Under the pieces are notes generated by a model. The model had not been told where the DNA came from and ran no database searches. It saw only the letters and a list, made by a program, of their open reading frames with translations. This document shows positions 9,401 through 13,401 of a stretch of 13,401 nucleotides of DNA, in pieces (position 1 is the first letter of the stretch; each line of letters starts with the position of its first letter). This DNA comes from Polyrhizophydium stewartii (taxonomy: Eukaryota; Chytridiomycota; Chytridiomycetes; Rhizophydiales). Location: assembly GCA_027604665.1 (NCBI GenBank), contig JADGIZ010000454.1:1-13401 (forward strand). Reading direction: 5' to 3'. Both the position numbers and the translations under genes were made by a program.

Positions 9401-11525
9401 AAGAGCTGCGCACGGGCGAAAAGTCCACCAAGCCATATGATGTGACGCCGCAGCAGGCGACGCAGGACCCGGACGTCAAGCGCGTGCAGGCCGCGATCTT
9501 TGTCAAACAGAAGAGCCTCACGGACAGCTTTCTGACCGCGATCATTGGCTCGATCAAGAAGATGCCGTTCGGCATCCGCTACATTGCCATGAAGATGCGC
9601 GAGCACATGAAGAGAAAGTTCCCTGGAAACGACAGCGACGACGAGATTAACAAGATCGTCGGCAACCTCATTTACTACCGCTACATGAACCCGGCGATTG
9701 TCGCTCCTGAGGCATTTGACGTCATCGATGTGGCCATCTCACCCGTGCAGCGCAAGAACCTTGCCGAGGTGGGCTCGCTTCGCGCAGAGGCGAGTTTGGC
9801 AGGATGACATGCTGATCAACTACGAGCGGTGCGTAGATCGCCAAGACGCTGCATCAAATCTCGCTCAGCCGCGGCGTCGGCGCGTCGGACAGCGAGTACA
9901 ATTCACAGCTCAACGAATACATCAAGGCTGCCGGAAAGCGCTTCGCGGCGTTCCTCAAAGAGGGTGGGTCACAGAGCCACCATCGCGCGCAAGTGACTCG
10001 ACTGCAGGCTGACCTAGTGCTGATGCGGATGCGTGATCATGAGCAGCATCCGCGGTCGAGAGCGCGCAGGAGCACTTCAACATGGACGAGTACGTCGAGC
10101 TCAGCCGACAGGAGAAGCCAATCATCTATATTAGCCCGGACGAGGTGATCCAGGTTCACCGCAACCTGGTTGAGAACATTGACAGCCTCGCAACCCAAAA
10201 GGACGACCCGCTGCGCATCATCCTCAGCGACCTCGGGGCGCCGCCTGCGAACGACGTCGGCGCCAAGGGTGCGGGCAGCGAGGTGTCGCTCGCACTCACA
10301 AACCGCTTCGCCAAGACCGAGGACGAGAACGAGACCAAACTGCGCTTGCTGATCAACGAGACCAAGCGCCTGATCCTTGCCGTGATCCGCATCAACATTG
10401 GCAAGACGCTGCTCGAGATTTTGGAGACGCCATCGACGGCACAGCAGGAAGCACTGTTCGCCGAGTATCTCAAGAAGGAAGCGCAAACAGCGGCCGCTCA
10501 GAGCGAGACGGCAAGCGAAAGCAAGACGATGCGCGGCAGCGAGAGCATGCTGCACCTCGTTGCGACGCCGGTCACGCCTGCGGTGCCCGATCTGCCGAGT
10601 CCGAACGACAAGTCATCGAGCAACTACACCAACATGATCAGCCTGCTCAAGAACGCAGATGGCAGCAGGTGAGTGTCACAGACGACTGTGATTGCAGCAC
10701 CATGATCCGGCAAGCTGATTCAGCCGCACAGTATGTCGTTCTCTCAGCTCAAGGTCAAGGCGCTCGAAAACATGGCCAAGATCGAGGCCGCGGGCCAGGC
10801 AACCAAGACAGACGGCTACCAGTCGATGCTCAACTCGATTGTTGAGGACATGCTCAACAAGCAGCGCCGCCGTGCGCAGCGCCGCCGCGAGTTCCAGTCT
10901 CTGCAGGCGACGCTCGCGAACCTGGACGAAAAGGCCAAGTTCCTGGCAGAGCAGAACAAGAGCTACCACGACTACATCGACGCGTGCATGTCGCACCTGT
11001 CGACCAAGAAGGGCAAAGCCAAGAAGCCTCCGCTCTTCAGCAAGCAATACTATCACATGCGCGATCTCAAGAAAGAGGGCAAGGTGCCGCAGTTTGGCTC
11101 ATTCAAGTACACGGCCGCGGACCTGCACAAGAAGGGCGTCCTGATTTCGATTGACGACTACAGCCCCAAGCAGTTGCGTGCGCGAGTACCGGCGTTGGAT
11201 GAATGCACGTGCGCTGCTGACATGCTCGGTGGCGCGGACGGACAGGTACGGCCAGATCACGCTGATCCTGTCGTCGGACGAGGCGGGCGTCTTCAACGTC
11301 GAGGCGTCGTTCCTGGGCGTCAAGCTGCCCGAGAAGATGGAGCTGCGGCTCGAGGACCTGCTTCAGAGCCAGTACAACAAGGTCGACGTCATGACGCTCT
11401 TCGACATGGCCAAGGTCAATCTCAACCTGCTCATCTTTCTGATCAACAAAAAGTGGGTGCTGGCCCTGCATGCTGTTGCGCCGCGGCATCGATGCTGACG
11501 CAGACGAGCAAGATTCTACGTGTGA
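6430..11525 (+). CDS. IQGAP-family scaffold protein (Rng2/Iqg1-like), 5' end provisional
   Basis: Exons from the conserved core onward are: (about 7070)-7193, 7270-7399, 7471-7628, 7702-7769, 7847-7963, 8048-8413, 8493-8582, 8662-9284, 9376-9768, 9837-9963, 10047-10668, 10732-11172, 11246-11452 and 11513-11525, all phase-consistent. Domains in order are a calponin-homology domain (QAYEYLCHIGEAKEWIEACT to IKNLVGQLEFT), four IQ motifs (about 8083-8403), a RasGAP-related domain with YYRYMNPAIVAPEAF (about 9670-9715), and a RasGAP_C domain ending LLIFLINKKFYV. The arginine-finger loop reads LFLNLIDSAIG without Arg, as expected for IQGAPs, which bind Cdc42/Rac-type GTPases without GAP activity. 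Its role is actin-ring assembly and cytokinesis. No WW domain is seen. At about 1,150 to 1,250 aa it is shorter than yeast relatives (about 1,490). First-exon candidates start at 6430 (MSGKETEEDVH, donor GTAAAC at 6464) or 6542; the last possible Met is at 7129. Confidence 0.93.
6767..7067 (+). other. 301-nt AG-free stretch, probable 3' part of an IQGAP intron
   Basis: No AG dinucleotide occurs on the plus strand between 6766 and 7068. The first AG after the gap (7068-7069, CAAAAAG) lies just before the sequence that leads in frame into the calponin-homology domain. A good branch-site match, ATGCTGACC (6798-6806), lies near the left edge. This pattern is expected of an AG exclusion zone between a distant branch point and its 3' splice site. 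The donor could not be settled: 6618, 6703, 6718 and 6843 all fit the phase. Confidence 0.45.
7770..7846 (+). other. GC-AG intron in the IQGAP gene
   Basis: The exon ends LEFT plus one base, followed by GCAAGT, the consensus GC donor. The acceptor CGACAG joins in phase to give LEFTDEVLHATAQGLEEA. A GCTGACC branch site is present. No GT donor nearby restores the frame, so this is the clearer of the two GC-AG introns in the window. Confidence 0.75.
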
Positions 11526-11747
11526 TCGGCGCCATCTGCCGCACGAGCACCTTCCCACCCCACCCGCGCACAGTCCAGCGCATGCAGGCTGCCGCCGTTC
11601 TTCCCATTGCCCCACCTCCCCACATAAATCCAGACAAACGAATGCACACAAAGGGTTGCATGAGGAGAGCAATTTACTGTGTGCCAAGACAGCGCCGCAG
11701 CGCCGGGTCGGAGGCGGCTGCGGACTGGCTCACGGCGGTGATGATGT
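11526..11747. other. convergent intergenic region, IQGAP and GAPDH 3' ends
   Basis: These 222 nt lie between the IQGAP stop (TGA, 11523-11525) and the GAPDH stop (minus, 11748-11750). The left half is C-rich (ACC/CCC runs) and includes CATAAA at about 11622. On the minus strand, AGTAAA downstream of GAPDH at about 11674-11679 resembles a weak polyadenylation signal. No gene is seen. Confidence 0.45.

Positions 11748-13401
<1,654 letters not shown>

Overview
The window is nuclear DNA from a fungus with a compact, GC-rich genome, most likely a basidiomycete. The evidence is short introns (mostly 57 to 100 nt) carrying CTGAC-type branch sites, intergenic gaps of 50 to 220 nt, and fungal-type housekeeping proteins. 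I could not place it more exactly; a yeast-like basidiomycete such as Ustilaginomycotina is a guess. There is no sign of bacterial operons, phage, CRISPR or transposons.

Layout, left to right: a possible 3' scrap of an unknown plus-strand gene (2-76); PRMT1-type arginine methyltransferase (minus, 3 exons, 129-1427); a small BLOC-1 subunit 1 gene (plus, 5 exons, 1532-2181); the riboflavin reductase RIB7 (minus, intronless, 2237-3049); a catalase-fold gene (plus, 7 exons, 3176-5302); a MOB4/phocein gene (plus, 3 exons, 5407-6234); an IQGAP gene (plus, at least 14 exons, about 6430-11525, 5' end unresolved); and glyceraldehyde-3-phosphate dehydrogenase (minus, 3 exons, 11748-13201).

The genes are unrelated housekeeping functions rather than one pathway: protein methylation, endolysosomal trafficking, flavin synthesis, peroxide metabolism, STRIPAK signalling, cytokinesis scaffolding and glycolysis. 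Two gene pairs are divergent across very short shared promoters (PRMT1/BLOC1S1, 104 bp; RIB7/catalase, 126 bp). The exon models were assembled by joining reading frames at splice sites and checking phase. Every model except the IQGAP 5' end closes in frame at the length expected for its family.

The most interesting result is the catalase. It aligns without net gaps to classical catalases, yet the proximal heme-ligand tyrosine is cysteine and the distal catalytic asparagine is serine. It may be a heme protein with different chemistry, or a pseudoenzyme. Also notable are a 301-nt stretch without a single AG dinucleotide ahead of the IQGAP calponin-homology exon, two probable GC-AG introns, and twin C-tracts placed identically in both GAPDH introns.
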